A stretch of DNA of 64,000 nt from Flavobacterium palustre (GCF_014639535.1 NZ_BMGA01000001.1:992001-1056000), one strand, 5' to 3'. Shown: positions 18,885-27,335, counted from the stretch's first letter. Numbers and translations: made by a program. Notes: a model not told the origin generated them from the letters alone.

Positions 18885-21320
18885 ATGAATTTAGATAAAA
18901 GTGTTTTACAAAAAGGAGGAATAGCAATTGTGTTGTTGTTCCTGGTTGCCTGTGCGTCAACAAAAAAAGAAAGCCGAATAGTTACCGATTTCAATCCGGA
19001 TTGGAATTTTAAATTGGGTGATTATCCCACCGCTATACAGGCTGATTTCAATGCTAATGATTGGCGTGCATTAGACTTGCCGCATGATTGGAGTATTGAA
19101 GGTACTTTCGATAAAGACAGTAAAACCAAACAGGCGCAGGGATTTTTACCGGCAGGAAAAGGCTGGTACCGCAAAGTGTTTACATTGCCTGAAAATTTTT
19201 CAAACAAATCGATTTCGGTTGAATTTGACGGTGTTTTCAAAAACAGCGAAGTATTTATCAACGGACATTCATTGGGAATTAGACCAAACGGATACATTTC
19301 ATTTGCCTACGAATTAACTCCTTATCTACATTTTGGAACTCAGAAAAACATCATCGCTGTAAAAGTTGATAACGATGCACAACCCAATTCAAGATGGTAC
19401 ACCGGTTCCGGGATTTACAGAAATGTACGATTGGTGGCAAGCGAAAAACTGCACGTAGCTCAATGGGGAACGTATGTAACTACGCGTGGAATCACCAAAG
19501 AAAAAGCTATTGTTGATATTGGTGTTGACGTGAAAAATGGTTTGGGTATCAATAAACTTTTTAAGTTAGTCTCGACAATTTTAGATAAAAATAATGTTGA
19601 AGTTGCAAAAGCAATCTCTGATGGAAATATCCCAGCAAATTCAATTTTACAAGTTAAACAAAACACTAAGATAGAAAACCCAATTCTTTGGAATACTGAG
19701 AATCCGTATTTATACAAGATTGTAACAAAGGTTTATGATGGTTCGACTGTAGTTGATACTTATGAAACACCGCTTGGAGTTCGTTATTTCAATTTCGATG
19801 CCGAAAAAGGCTTTTCATTAAACGGAAAACCAACGAAAATATTAGGCGTTTGTCTGCATCACGACAATGGTGCTTTGGGAGCGGTGGAGAACATTCACGC
19901 TATCAGAAGAAAATTGACTTTGCTGAAAGAAATGGGTACGAATGCCATCCGAATGTCTCATAATCCGCATTCATTGGAGATGATGAAACTATGCGACGAA
20001 ATGGGTTTTATTGTTCAGGATGAATTTACTGATGTCTGGAAAAAGAAAAAAGTAACCAACGATTACCACAAAGATTGGGATGCGTGGCACAAACAGGATC
20101 TTGAAGATTTCATCAAAAGAGACCGTAACCATCCATCGGTGATGATGTGGAGTATTGGTAACGAAATTCGTGAGCAGTTTGACAGTACCGGTGTTCGTAT
20201 TGCCAGAGAATTAGCTCAAATTGTAAAATCCTTAGACAAAACCAGACCGGTAACTTCGGCTTTAACAGAGAATGAGCCACAGAAGAATTTTATCTATCAA
20301 TCGGGAGCTTTAGATCTTTTAGGGTTTAATTACAAACATGCCGATTATGCTACATTTCCGGAGCGTTTTAAAGGGCAAAAAATCGTTGCTTCCGAGAGTG
20401 TTTCGGCTTATGCAACGCGCGGACATTATGATATGCCAACCGATGAAATTAGATTTTGGCCCAAAAAATACGGAGAAACCTTTGACGGGAATTCTGATTT
20501 AACGGTTACGGCTTATGATAATATCGCTTCTTATTGGGGAACAACGCATGAGGAAAACTGGAAAGCAGCAAAAAAATATGATTTTATAGCGGGAACATTC
20601 GTTTGGACCGGTTTTGATTACATTGGCGAACCGGATCCGTATCCTTATCCGGCGCGCAGTTCGTATTTTGGGATTGTAGATTTAGCAGGTTTCCCGAAAG
20701 ATGTGTATTATATGTACCAAAGCGAATGGAGCGATAAGAATGTGTTGCATTTATTGCCACATTGGAACTGGAAAGCAGGACAGCTAATTGATGTTTGGGC
20801 GTATTACAACAATGCAGATGAGGTAGAATTATTCCTAAACGGAAAATCATTAGGTTCGAAATCTAAAAAAGGAGACGAATTGCATATTGCGTGGAAAGTG
20901 CCTTTTGAAGCAGGAACGCTAAAAGCCGTTTCCAGAAAAGCAGGTACAATAGTGAAGGAAACTGAAATTCATACCGCAGGCGAAGCAGCAAAAATTAATT
21001 TAAAAGTAGATAAAACTGCAATTAAAAATGATGGTTACGATTTGGCTTACGTTACAGTTTCTTTACAGGATAAAGACGGAAACGCTTTGCCTACTGCCGA
21101 TAACCTAATTAATTTTAAAGTTTCCGGTGGAGCTAAAATTGTAGGAGTGGACAATGGTTACCAGGCCAGTTTGGAACCTTTCAAAGCTGATTATCGCAAA
21201 TTATACAATGGAAAATGCTTAGTAATTTTACAATCCAATAAAAAAGCAGAGAACATAACATTGGAAGCTACCACAGCAGGGAATATCAGTTTAGGAACTG
21301 TGACTATTAAAGTGGAGTAA
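18885..21320 (+). CDS. GH2 beta-galactosidase-type lipoprotein
   Basis: An 811-residue lipoprotein (lipobox LVAC at about residue 24). Order: sugar-binding sandwich (LPHDWSIEGTF), Ig-like domain, TIM barrel, DUF4982 domain and a C-terminal GH2 domain. Acid/base is E427 in WSIGNE and the nucleophile E504 in ASESVS. The HNPHSLEMMKLCDEMGF and DRNHPSVMMWS blocks are typical of the beta-galactosidase branch. It is probably an outer-membrane-anchored exo-beta-galactosidase and the last gene of the PUL run. A terminator follows at 21345. Confidence 0.92.
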   Translation: MNLDKSVLQKGGIAIVLLFLVACASTKKESRIVTDFNPDWNFKLGDYPTAIQADFNANDWRALDLPHDWSIEGTFDKDSKTKQAQGFLPAGKGWYRKVFTLPENFSNKSISVEFDGVFKNSEVFINGHSLGIRPNGYISFAYELTPYLHFGTQKNIIAVKVDNDAQPNSRWYTGSGIYRNVRLVASEKLHVAQWGTYVTTRGITKEKAIVDIGVDVKNGLGINKLFKLVSTILDKNNVEVAKAISDGNIPANSILQVKQNTKIENPILWNTENPYLYKIVTKVYDGSTVVDTYETPLGVRYFNFDAEKGFSLNGKPTKILGVCLHHDNGALGAVENIHAIRRKLTLLKEMGTNAIRMSHNPHSLEMMKLCDEMGFIVQDEFTDVWKKKKVTNDYHKDWDAWHKQDLEDFIKRDRNHPSVMMWSIGNEIREQFDSTGVRIARELAQIVKSLDKTRPVTSALTENEPQKNFIYQSGALDLLGFNYKHADYATFPERFKGQKIVASESVSAYATRGHYDMPTDEIRFWPKKYGETFDGNSDLTVTAYDNIASYWGTTHEENWKAAKKYDFIAGTFVWTGFDYIGEPDPYPYPARSSYFGIVDLAGFPKDVYYMYQSEWSDKNVLHLLPHWNWKAGQLIDVWAYYNNADEVELFLNGKSLGSKSKKGDELHIAWKVPFEAGTLKAVSRKAGTIVKETEIHTAGEAAKINLKVDKTAIKNDGYDLAYVTVSLQDKDGNALPTADNLINFKVSGGAKIVGVDNGYQASLEPFKADYRKLYNGKCLVILQSNKKAENITLEATTAGNISLGTVTIKVE

Positions 21321-21344
21321 TCTTTCTCAATTTACTTAATTTTT

Positions 21345-21374
21345 AAAAGCACGGATTTATGTTCGTGCTTTTTT
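21345..21374 (+). terminator. intrinsic terminator ending the PUL
   Basis: The stem AAAAGCACG (21345-21353) / CGTGCTTTT (21364-21372) is followed by a T-run. It lies 25 bp after the GH2 stop. Confidence 0.85.
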
Positions 21375-21405
21375 GTTAGAGTTAAGAAGAGAATAACCGC
21401 AAACT

Positions 21406-21475
21406 TGTCATTCCGAGGTGCGAGGAATCTCATTATTTATTCTCGTCATGAGATTCCTCCTTCGTCGGAATGACA
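21406..21475. repeat. inverted repeat, TGTCATTCCG..GGAATCTC family
   Basis: Arms 21406-21433 and 21448-21475 are imperfectly complementary (TGTCATTCCGA outer, GAGGAATCTCAT inner). The right arm matches the perfect pair that brackets the GIY-YIG gene (26823-26849 and 27205-27231). It fills the gap between the PUL terminator and the U32 promoter. Confidence 0.85.
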
Positions 21476-21564
21476 CACTGCTTGTTTTTTTGTGCAAATA
21501 GCTGTTTTTCAATCTATTTAAATCTTAATATTTCTAAACCCCTGATTTTTTGAGAACTATTTTA

Positions 21565-21572
21565 TACTTTTG
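21565..21572 (+). promoter_or_regulatory. -7 promoter box TACTTTTG of the U32 gene
   Basis: A perfect match to the Bacteroidota TAnnTTTG box, about 38 bp before the start codon. No convincing -33 element was seen at 19-21 bp spacing. Confidence 0.6.
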
Positions 21573-21610
21573 CAGCCTGATTCCGGAAAATGAGGAATTA
21601 AGGTAAAGGT

Positions 21611-23503
21611 ATGATGAAAAAGAAAGTTGAAATTCTGGCTCCGGCTAAGAATCTGGTTCAGGGAATTGCCGCTATCAATGCGGGTGCAGATGCTGTATAT
21701 ATTGGAGCACCACATTATGGAGCGCGTACCAATGCAACCAATTCTGTTGAAGATATTGCCGAAATGGTGAAATATGCCCATTTGTTTAAGGCTCAGGTTT
21801 TTGTGGTGATCAATACCATTTTATACGACAACGAATTAGAAGATTGTAAAAAGTTAATCTATCAATTATACGATATTGGTGTCGATGCGCTGATTGTGCA
21901 GGACATGGCCATTATGGAAATGGATTTGCCACCGATTGTTATTCACGCCAGTACACAAGCGAATAACCGTGAACCAAAACACGTAAAATTCCTGAAAGAT
22001 GTAGGGATGCAACGTGTGGTTTTGGCCAGAGAATTGAATTTGGATCAGGTGAGAGATATTGCCGCAGCTACTGATGTAGAATTGGAATTCTTCGTTTCGG
22101 GGGCGCTTTGCGTTTCTTTTAGCGGGAATTGTTATATGAGTATTGCCGGAGGAGAACGCAGTGCTAACCGCGGTTCTTGTGCGCAAAACTGTCGTTTGCC
22201 GTATAACCTGATTGATGGAAACGGAACGACTTTGTTGACCGAAAGTCATTTGCTTTCGATTAAAGATTTGGACTTAAGTGACCAATTGCCTAATTTGATT
22301 GAGGCGGGAATTACTTCGTTTAAAATTGAAGGGCGATTAAAAGATATTGTTTACGTAAAAAATAACACTTCGTTTTTAAGAAAAAAACTCGATGCTTTCT
22401 TAGAAAATAATGATTCGTTCCAAAAAGCTTCTTCTGGAAGAACTTTCTATAATTTCGAACCGGAAATGGACAGAAGTTTTAATAGAGGCTATACTGATTA
22501 TTTTGTAAATCAGCGAAAAGAGAAAATCGGGAACTGGGAAAGTCCAAAATCACAAGGACAGCACATTGGTAAAGTAACCGAAATCAAAGCCAATGGTTAT
22601 GTAATTGAAAATTTCGAAAAGCTGAACAACGGTGACGGATTGTATTTTATCAATGCTGAAGGTATTGCTGATGGGGTACAAATTAACATTATCGTCAATG
22701 ATATTGTAGTGCCAAATACATTCAAAAATATTCCGGTAGGAACGATGATTTATCGTAATTCGGATGCGGAATTCAACCGAATTGTTGAAAAAGAAAATGC
22801 TGCAGTTAGAAAGATTGGAGTTGAAATGCGATTTGTTGAAACTGCTGAAGGTTTCCAATTGATTGTTAACGATGAAGACGGACACCAAAGCGTGGCGACT
22901 TTAGTTACCGAAAAAGAAATGGCTAAAAGCGAGGAGTCTGTAATTCCGAATATTTCGAAAAACTTAGCCAAAACAGGAAATACACCTTTTATTGTGGATG
23001 CTATCGAAGTGGAATTTTCTAAGAATTGGTTTTTACCAATTTCGAAAGTAAATGAAGTTAGAAGAATTGCTTTGGAACAATTGATTGATATTCGAATCAA
23101 CGAATACCACCGAGAAGAATTCCAAATCGTGCCGACAGATCATCCTTATCCAACCGAAAAATTAGATTTTACTTTTAATGTTTCGAATAAATTGGCTCGT
23201 GCTTTTTATAAAAGACACGGCGTAACCGAGATTGAAAAAGCATTCGAATTGCAATGGGATCCGGGGAAAGCACGTGTGATGACGACTAAATATTGCGTGA
23301 AATATGAGTTGGGCAAATGTGCCCGTTTCCAACGTGAAACCATGGGAGAAAAAGTGGCTGAACCGCTAACACTGAAACACGGAGAAAACGAATACAAACT
23401 GAAATTCAACTGCAAACCTTGTGAGATGGAAATTTGGGAAAAAGACGCCGAATTTGAAATTATCGATCAGGACGAACAATTGGATTATGTGAAAAGAAGA
23501 TAA
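21611..23503 (+). CDS. peptidase U32 family protein (RlhA/YdcP-like)
   Basis: A 630-residue cytoplasmic protein of the long U32 type. The barrel opens with AINAGADAVYIGAPHYGAR. The cysteine signature SGNCYMSIAGGERSANRG, followed by SCAQNCRLPY, matches the Fe-S-type cysteines of U32 RNA hydroxylases. Another cysteine pair lies near the C-terminus (CVKYELGKC and FNCKPCE). E. coli relatives RlhA (23S rRNA C2501 hydroxylation) and TrhP act on RNA, not protein. Its length is close to RlhA, so an rRNA-hydroxylation role is plausible but unproved. It is monocistronic, with its own promoter box and terminator. Confidence 0.88.
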   Translation: MMKKKVEILAPAKNLVQGIAAINAGADAVYIGAPHYGARTNATNSVEDIAEMVKYAHLFKAQVFVVINTILYDNELEDCKKLIYQLYDIGVDALIVQDMAIMEMDLPPIVIHASTQANNREPKHVKFLKDVGMQRVVLARELNLDQVRDIAAATDVELEFFVSGALCVSFSGNCYMSIAGGERSANRGSCAQNCRLPYNLIDGNGTTLLTESHLLSIKDLDLSDQLPNLIEAGITSFKIEGRLKDIVYVKNNTSFLRKKLDAFLENNDSFQKASSGRTFYNFEPEMDRSFNRGYTDYFVNQRKEKIGNWESPKSQGQHIGKVTEIKANGYVIENFEKLNNGDGLYFINAEGIADGVQINIIVNDIVVPNTFKNIPVGTMIYRNSDAEFNRIVEKENAAVRKIGVEMRFVETAEGFQLIVNDEDGHQSVATLVTEKEMAKSEESVIPNISKNLAKTGNTPFIVDAIEVEFSKNWFLPISKVNEVRRIALEQLIDIRINEYHREEFQIVPTDHPYPTEKLDFTFNVSNKLARAFYKRHGVTEIEKAFELQWDPGKARVMTTKYCVKYELGKCARFQRETMGEKVAEPLTLKHGENEYKLKFNCKPCEMEIWEKDAEFEIIDQDEQLDYVKRR

Positions 23504-23521
23504 TACTCTTAGTTTGTGTCA

Positions 23522-23540
23522 GGCTGAGCTTGTCGAAGCC
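23522..23540. repeat. small palindrome, CTGAGCTTGTCGAAG family
   Basis: GGCT..AGCC arms around TGAGCTTGTCGA. It shares its core with the copy at 15222-15246. Confidence 0.65.
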
Positions 23541-23565
23541 ATAACAAAAAGTATTGTAAACTTAT

Positions 23566-23592
23566 AAAAGCCGCTATATTGCGGCTTTTTTT
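23566..23592 (+). terminator. intrinsic terminator after the U32 gene
   Basis: AAAAGCCGC (23566-23574) / GCGGCTTTT (23581-23589), loop TATATT, then T-run. Confidence 0.9.
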
Positions 23593-23640
23593 GTTGTGAA
23601 TTTTACAGAAAATATAACTAACTTGAATTGTTTCAATAGT

Positions 23641-24150
23641 TTATTGTTGTTCTTTTTTTATTGTTCCATACCATTCGGTAATACACGGATACATAAAAGC
23701 TGCCGTTTTTTGGATGGGATAGTAAAAAGTTGATTGGTCCAATGTTTCTTTTTTAGCAAAAAAATGATTGTAATTTATTTTTTCGAAAACAGAAAAAACA
23801 ATTCCAACGATTAATACTGTTTTGAGGGTTCGGAATAACCCGCCGCCTAGTTTGTTTATCCATCCTAAAAAAGCAAAATCCACTATTCCGGTAAGTATTT
23901 TTGCTAGAAAGTGAATGCCAATTACAACTAAAATAAAAGTAAGTATAAAGGCAGTAACCTGAATAGTGTTAGGATTCCAATGTACAAATCCCGAAAGAAT
24001 GTCTTTCGTAATAACCGAGAATTTTACGGCTAAATAAACACCGAAAAGTAAGGAGAAAAATGATGCGATTTCAATAAAAAGACCGTTTACCGTTCCTTTG
24101 TATAAGGCAAATGCCAATAAAGCGCCCAAAATAATATCTAAAAAACCCAT
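23641..24150 (-). CDS. CvpA family membrane protein
   Basis: About 169 residues with four predicted hydrophobic segments starting MGFLDIILGALLAFALYKG, the hallmark of CvpA. E. coli CvpA is an inner-membrane protein needed for colicin V export and linked to envelope stress and biofilm traits. The role in Flavobacterium is unknown. The start at 24150 is chosen because an upstream ATG (24177) would add a nine-residue extension through the promoter box. Confidence 0.88.
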   Translation of the reverse strand: MGFLDIILGALLAFALYKGTVNGLFIEIASFFSLLFGVYLAVKFSVITKDILSGFVHWNPNTIQVTAFILTFILVVIGIHFLAKILTGIVDFAFLGWINKLGGGLFRTLKTVLIVGIVFSVFEKINYNHFFAKKETLDQSTFYYPIQKTAAFMYPCITEWYGTIKKEQQ

Positions 24151-24174
24151 AATAAAATAGAAAATAATAAAGAG

Positions 24175-24182
24175 CAAAGATA
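24175..24182 (-). promoter_or_regulatory. -7 promoter box TATCTTTG for cvpA
   Basis: CAAAGATA on the + strand, read as TATCTTTG on the minus strand, 24 bp before the CvpA start. It is divergent from the box at 24198 on the other strand. Confidence 0.65.
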
Positions 24183-24197
24183 AAAGAATTATGTTGG

Positions 24198-24205
24198 TAT
24201 CTTTG
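24198..24205 (+). promoter_or_regulatory. -7 promoter box TATCTTTG for the 24294 gene
   Basis: A perfect TAnnTTTG box, back to back with the cvpA box. It leaves an ~80-nt leader that contains the 14-bp tandem repeats. Confidence 0.6.
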
Positions 24206-24254
24206 CCCTAAAATCTTAGAGTTAAGATTTTAGACTTTAGATTGAAAATTCTAA

Positions 24255-24290
24255 ATCTAAAATCAGAAATCTAAAATCAGAAATCTAAAA
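24255..24290 (+). repeat. 14-bp direct repeats ATCTAAAATCAGAA
   Basis: Two exact copies (24255-24268 and 24269-24282) plus a partial third lie directly before the start codon at 24294. An inverted TTAGATT stretch lies just upstream, so the leader can fold. Confidence 0.7.
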
Positions 24291-24293
24291 AAA

Positions 24294-24650
24294 ATGTCAA
24301 GAGACACACAACTTAAAGAGCGCTGGGAAAAGCTCGTCGATATACTTTCTAATCAGTTTTCGCAGGGCGAAGATTTGGATTTGGATGCCATTATTTTTCT
24401 AATTGGAGTTCAGGAATTGGGTCAGGTACATCGTGAATATAAAAAAGACGAAAAGCTAAACCTGATGCACATTGCCATTTGTCGCTTGTTAGAGCCTTAT
24501 GGTTTTTATGAATTCGACTTTTTTGATGAAGAAGGTTGGCCACATTACAAAGTAAAAGAAGCATTACCGTCTTTAAAAGCAGGAGAACAAACCGTTTTGA
24601 TGAAAGAGGCAATAGTGAGTTATTTTATCGAAAAAGAACTTATTGATTGA
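24294..24650 (+). CDS. conserved hypothetical protein (118 aa)
   Basis: A short soluble acidic protein, mainly helical (SRDTQLKERWEKLVDILSNQ; HIAICRLLEPYGFYEFDFFD). No catalytic motif or known domain is recognised. It looks like the conserved small protein often found near pheS in Flavobacteriia. It is divergent from cvpA and upstream of pheS, which has its own promoter box. The ATG at 24294 follows the repeat-rich leader directly. Confidence 0.75.
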   Translation: MSRDTQLKERWEKLVDILSNQFSQGEDLDLDAIIFLIGVQELGQVHREYKKDEKLNLMHIAICRLLEPYGFYEFDFFDEEGWPHYKVKEALPSLKAGEQTVLMKEAIVSYFIEKELID

Positions 24651-24692
24651 TGATTGCAGAGTAACGATTTTAGATTTTAGATTTGCTTTAAA

Positions 24693-24720
24693 AACTCATA
24701 ACTCATAACTCATAACTCAC
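24693..24720. repeat. heptamer tandem repeat AACTCAT x4
   Basis: Four copies of AACTCAT, the last ending AACTCAC, just upstream of the pheS promoter box. Confidence 0.7.
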
Positions 24721-24730
24721 AACTTTTACT

Positions 24731-24738
24731 TAAATTTG
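24731..24738 (+). promoter_or_regulatory. -7 promoter box TAAATTTG of pheS
   Basis: A perfect TAnnTTTG box giving a leader of roughly 16 nt before ATG 24761. Confidence 0.65.
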
Positions 24739-24760
24739 CACTCTCAATTATTGGACGAAA

Positions 24761-25780
24761 ATGATAGATAAGATAAAAGAATATATTGGTGAAGCACAAG
24801 CTTTTTCAACTCAGGATACTGCCGAATTAGAATCATTTAGAATTAAATTTTTAGGAAGTAAAGGAATTCTAAAAGAATTTTTTGCTGAATTTAAGAATGT
24901 GCCTAATGAGCAAAAGAAAGAATTTGGTCAGGTAATTAACCTGCTGAAAACTTCAGCTGAGGATAAGGTAAAATCCATTCAGGAAGCTTTAGAAAGCAAG
25001 GAAGAATCCAAAGGGATTTATGGCGATTTGACCCGTACTGCCGAGCCGGTAACTATTGGTTCACGTCATCCGATTTCGATTGTGAAAAACCAAATTATTG
25101 ATATTTTTTCTACCATTGGATTCAATGTTTCTGAAGGTCCGGAAATTGAGGATGACTGGCATAACTTTACTGCGTTGAACCTGCCAGAATACCATCCGGC
25201 GCGTGATATGCAGGATACTTTTTTCATTCAGACAAATCCTGATATTTTGTTGCGTACGCATACTTCGTCGGTGCAGGTGCGTTATATGGAAAACAATAAA
25301 CCGCCTATTCGAACGATTTCTCCGGGACGCGTTTTCCGTAATGAAGCCGTTTCTTCACGTTCGCACTGTATTTTTCACCAAGTGGAAGGTTTGTATATTG
25401 ACAAAGAGGTTTCTTTCGCTGATTTGAAACAAACCTTATTGTATTTCACTAAAGAGATGTTCGGGAAATCTAAAATCCGTTTGCGTCCTTCTTATTTCCC
25501 ATTTACGGAGCCAAGTGCCGAAATTGATATTTACTGGGGATTAAAAACCGAAACCGATTACAGAATTACCAAAGGAACCGGTTGGTTAGAAATTGGTGGT
25601 TGCGGAATGGTAGATCCAAATGTTTTGAAAAACTGCGGCATCAATCCTGACGAATACAACGGTTTTGCTTTTGGAATGGGAGTAGAGCGTATTGCGATGT
25701 TGTTGTACCAAATAGGTGATATCCGTATGTTTTATGAAAACGATGTACGTTTCTTAGAGCAGTTTAAATCGATAATATAA
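24761..25780 (+). CDS. pheS: phenylalanyl-tRNA synthetase alpha subunit
   Basis: A 339-residue class II synthetase subunit. It pairs with PheT to charge tRNA-Phe in the cytoplasm; pheT is not in the window. An N-terminal coiled coil is followed by the catalytic domain: SRHPISIVKNQIIDIFSTIGF; motif 2 GRVFRNEAVSSRSHCIFHQVEG; motif 3 GFAFGMGVERIAMLLYQIGD. FTEPSAEIDIYWG and GGCGMVDPNVL form the Phe pocket. Length is normal. Confidence 0.97.
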   Translation: MIDKIKEYIGEAQAFSTQDTAELESFRIKFLGSKGILKEFFAEFKNVPNEQKKEFGQVINLLKTSAEDKVKSIQEALESKEESKGIYGDLTRTAEPVTIGSRHPISIVKNQIIDIFSTIGFNVSEGPEIEDDWHNFTALNLPEYHPARDMQDTFFIQTNPDILLRTHTSSVQVRYMENNKPPIRTISPGRVFRNEAVSSRSHCIFHQVEGLYIDKEVSFADLKQTLLYFTKEMFGKSKIRLRPSYFPFTEPSAEIDIYWGLKTETDYRITKGTGWLEIGGCGMVDPNVLKNCGINPDEYNGFAFGMGVERIAMLLYQIGDIRMFYENDVRFLEQFKSII

Positions 25781-25781
25781 T

Positions 25782-25807
25782 CCTCCCCAATCCCTCCAAA
25801 GGAGGGG
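25782..25807. repeat. partial CCCCTCC-family palindrome
   Basis: CCTCCC and CCCTCCAAAGGAGGGG form a short hairpin two bases after the pheS stop. It may help end pheS transcription; no T-run follows. Confidence 0.6.
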
Positions 25808-25894
25808 CAACGAGGTAGAATATTGGAATAAATAATTTTAATAAATCTTTCAACTTTGTCAATGTTTTAAACGTTGACAAAGTTTTTTACTATC

Positions 25895-26302
25895 ATGAAA
25901 AAAGATATTACAATCCCCGAAGTAGAAAACGTATTTATTGCCGCTGTTCAGGAATGGAGCGACGATTTTATGGAGAAAGTGTGGTATGCTTATTTAGTTA
26001 ACGACAGTGATTTCAATATCGAAAGTGCGATGGTGGTTTCTAAAGCTTTTGGAACTATCGATGGCGAAATGAGAAAAACTTCTATTCTGCGTCATGCTTT
26101 TGTGGAAGTTCCGGCCGTTTCAGTGATAAAAATAGAAATGATTGAAAAAAGTCTTTTGGCTTTGAATAACGAATTCATGCTGACTTATTTCATTGGAAAC
26201 ACATTATACGACAAGAAATTTATTTTTAAAGCCAATTCCATTAATGAAAATAACACTGAAGAAGTGCCTATTTTGTTTGTGGATGGAGTAATCGTTCGAT
26301 AA
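25895..26302 (+). CDS. conserved hypothetical protein (135 aa)
   Basis: A soluble protein without signal peptide. It has a beta-rich core (VWYAYLVNDSDFNIESAMVVS, then KTSILRHAFVEVPAVSVIKI). I recognise no enzyme motif. It resembles the uncharacterised small proteins often annotated only as hypothetical in Flavobacterium. The start at 25895 (MKKDITIPEV) is preferred over a TTG seven codons upstream. A strong terminator follows. Confidence 0.72.
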   Translation: MKKDITIPEVENVFIAAVQEWSDDFMEKVWYAYLVNDSDFNIESAMVVSKAFGTIDGEMRKTSILRHAFVEVPAVSVIKIEMIEKSLLALNNEFMLTYFIGNTLYDKKFIFKANSINENNTEEVPILFVDGVIVR

Positions 26303-26323
26303 GCTTTTAGCTAAAAAATATTT

Positions 26324-26367
26324 ACCGCAAATTCGCAAATTATAAATGCGAATTTGCGGTTTTTTTA
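26324..26367 (+). terminator. intrinsic terminator (CCGCAAATTCGC family)
   Basis: The perfect 14-bp stem ACCGCAAATTCGCA (26324-26337) / TGCGAATTTGCGGT (26347-26360) is followed by seven T. It is a shorter member of the palindrome family at 18813-18871. Confidence 0.9.
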
Positions 26368-26440
26368 TTTGATAAATAACCGTTTTAAATCACATATTAT
26401 AGATTTTTGTTATTAATATTTTTTTTTAATAAAAAATATC

Positions 26441-26448
26441 TATATTTG
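26441..26448 (+). promoter_or_regulatory. -7 promoter box TATATTTG
   Basis: A perfect box in a very AT-rich stretch, about 22 bp before ATG 26471. Confidence 0.6.
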
Positions 26449-26470
26449 TAATAACTAATAAAAAGAGGTT

Positions 26471-26689
26471 ATGATAGAATATAGTTTTAAGTCAGATTCC
26501 AATTATACAACTCAAAAAATCGCAGAATTTATAAATTTGATTGAGCCAAAAATAAATTATGAAATTGAAGATAGTCATTTTGGAAAAATAATAAGTTGTA
26601 AATTTGAAGATGAAACGGAAAGAGATTCATTTATTCTTACTTTAAGTAATTCACTTAATATTTCAGAAGAAGGAAGGTTTTTAGAGTAG
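26471..26689 (+). CDS. small hypothetical protein (72 aa)
   Basis: A short acidic protein starting MIEYSFKSDSNYTTQKIAEF. Its own promoter box and the AAAAGAGGTT before the start support expression. No domain is recognised. It lies between a terminator and the repeat-flanked GIY-YIG gene, in a region with accessory character. Confidence 0.55.
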   Translation: MIEYSFKSDSNYTTQKIAEFINLIEPKINYEIEDSHFGKIISCKFEDETERDSFILTLSNSLNISEEGRFLE

Positions 26690-26822
26690 AAGCTCAGATT
26701 TACCACAAGGTTTGCACAGACAGTCCCGAAGTTTTGGGATGTATTTTAAGGCTCGTAAAGATTGTTAAAACAAACTCTCACTATGTGCAAAAGACGTCAT
26801 TAAGTAATAAATGCACACAGTT

Positions 26823-26849
26823 TTGTCATTCCGACGAAGGAGGAATCTC
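26823..26849. repeat. left arm of perfect 27-bp inverted repeat
   Basis: Begins TTGTCATTCCGACGAAGG and is the exact reverse complement of 27205-27231. It belongs to the TGTCATTCCG..GAATCTC family (see 21406-21475). Confidence 0.9.
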
Positions 26850-26877
26850 AGCAAAGTAATTAACCCAAAGATCAGTT

Positions 26878-27192
26878 ATGCAATTTCAGGAAGGTTATCA
26901 CACCTATTATATATACATTATTACAAATAAAGCTAAGACGGTTTTTTATACGGGTGTGACAAATCATCTGAAAATTAGATTGCAGCAACATAAAGACAAC
27001 ATAGAATTCGACAATAAAACTTTTGCTTCAAAATACCATGTTCATTATTTATTGTACTTTGAAAAATTTACCTGGATTCAAGAAGCAATAGCCAGAGAAA
27101 AAGAAATTAAAGGTTGGCGTAGAGAGAAAAAGATGGATTTAATAAAAACAATCAATCCTGATTTAGAGTTTCTTAATTATCTATTTGTATAA
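26878..27192 (+). CDS. small GIY-YIG nuclease-family protein
   Basis: A 104-residue stand-alone GIY-YIG domain. The YYIYIITN..FYTGVTN strands contain the two motif tyrosines. An arginine in LKIRLQQH follows, and the metal-binding Glu is in AIAREKEIKGW. All hallmark residues appear intact, so it is probably an active nuclease. Similar small proteins are abundant in Bacteroidota, without known function. The gene is bracketed by perfect inverted repeats 28 bp upstream and 12 bp downstream, which suggests a compact mobile unit (inference). Confidence 0.85.
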   Translation: MQFQEGYHTYYIYIITNKAKTVFYTGVTNHLKIRLQQHKDNIEFDNKTFASKYHVHYLLYFEKFTWIQEAIAREKEIKGWRREKKMDLIKTINPDLEFLNYLFV

Positions 27193-27204
27193 ACTTTGAT
27201 TGTG

Positions 27205-27231
27205 GAGATTCCTCCTTCGTCGGAATGACAA
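27205..27231. repeat. right arm of perfect 27-bp inverted repeat
   Basis: Starts GAGATTCCTCC and is the exact reverse complement of 26823-26849. The two arms enclose only the GIY-YIG gene. Confidence 0.9.
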
Positions 27232-27290
27232 GTTGTGGGTTAACTGATTTAGAAGTAGAAAAAGAATTGGGTTTGTTATTAAAAAACAAT

Positions 27291-27321
27291 AACCGCAAAC
27301 TCACATTTAAAATTTGCGGTT
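27291..27321. terminator. terminator-like hairpin (CCGCAAA family)
   Basis: AACCGCAAA (27291-27299) / TTTGCGGTT (27313-27321). No long T-run follows, so termination is uncertain. Confidence 0.5.
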
Positions 27322-27335
27322 ACTCTCGTTATGTG

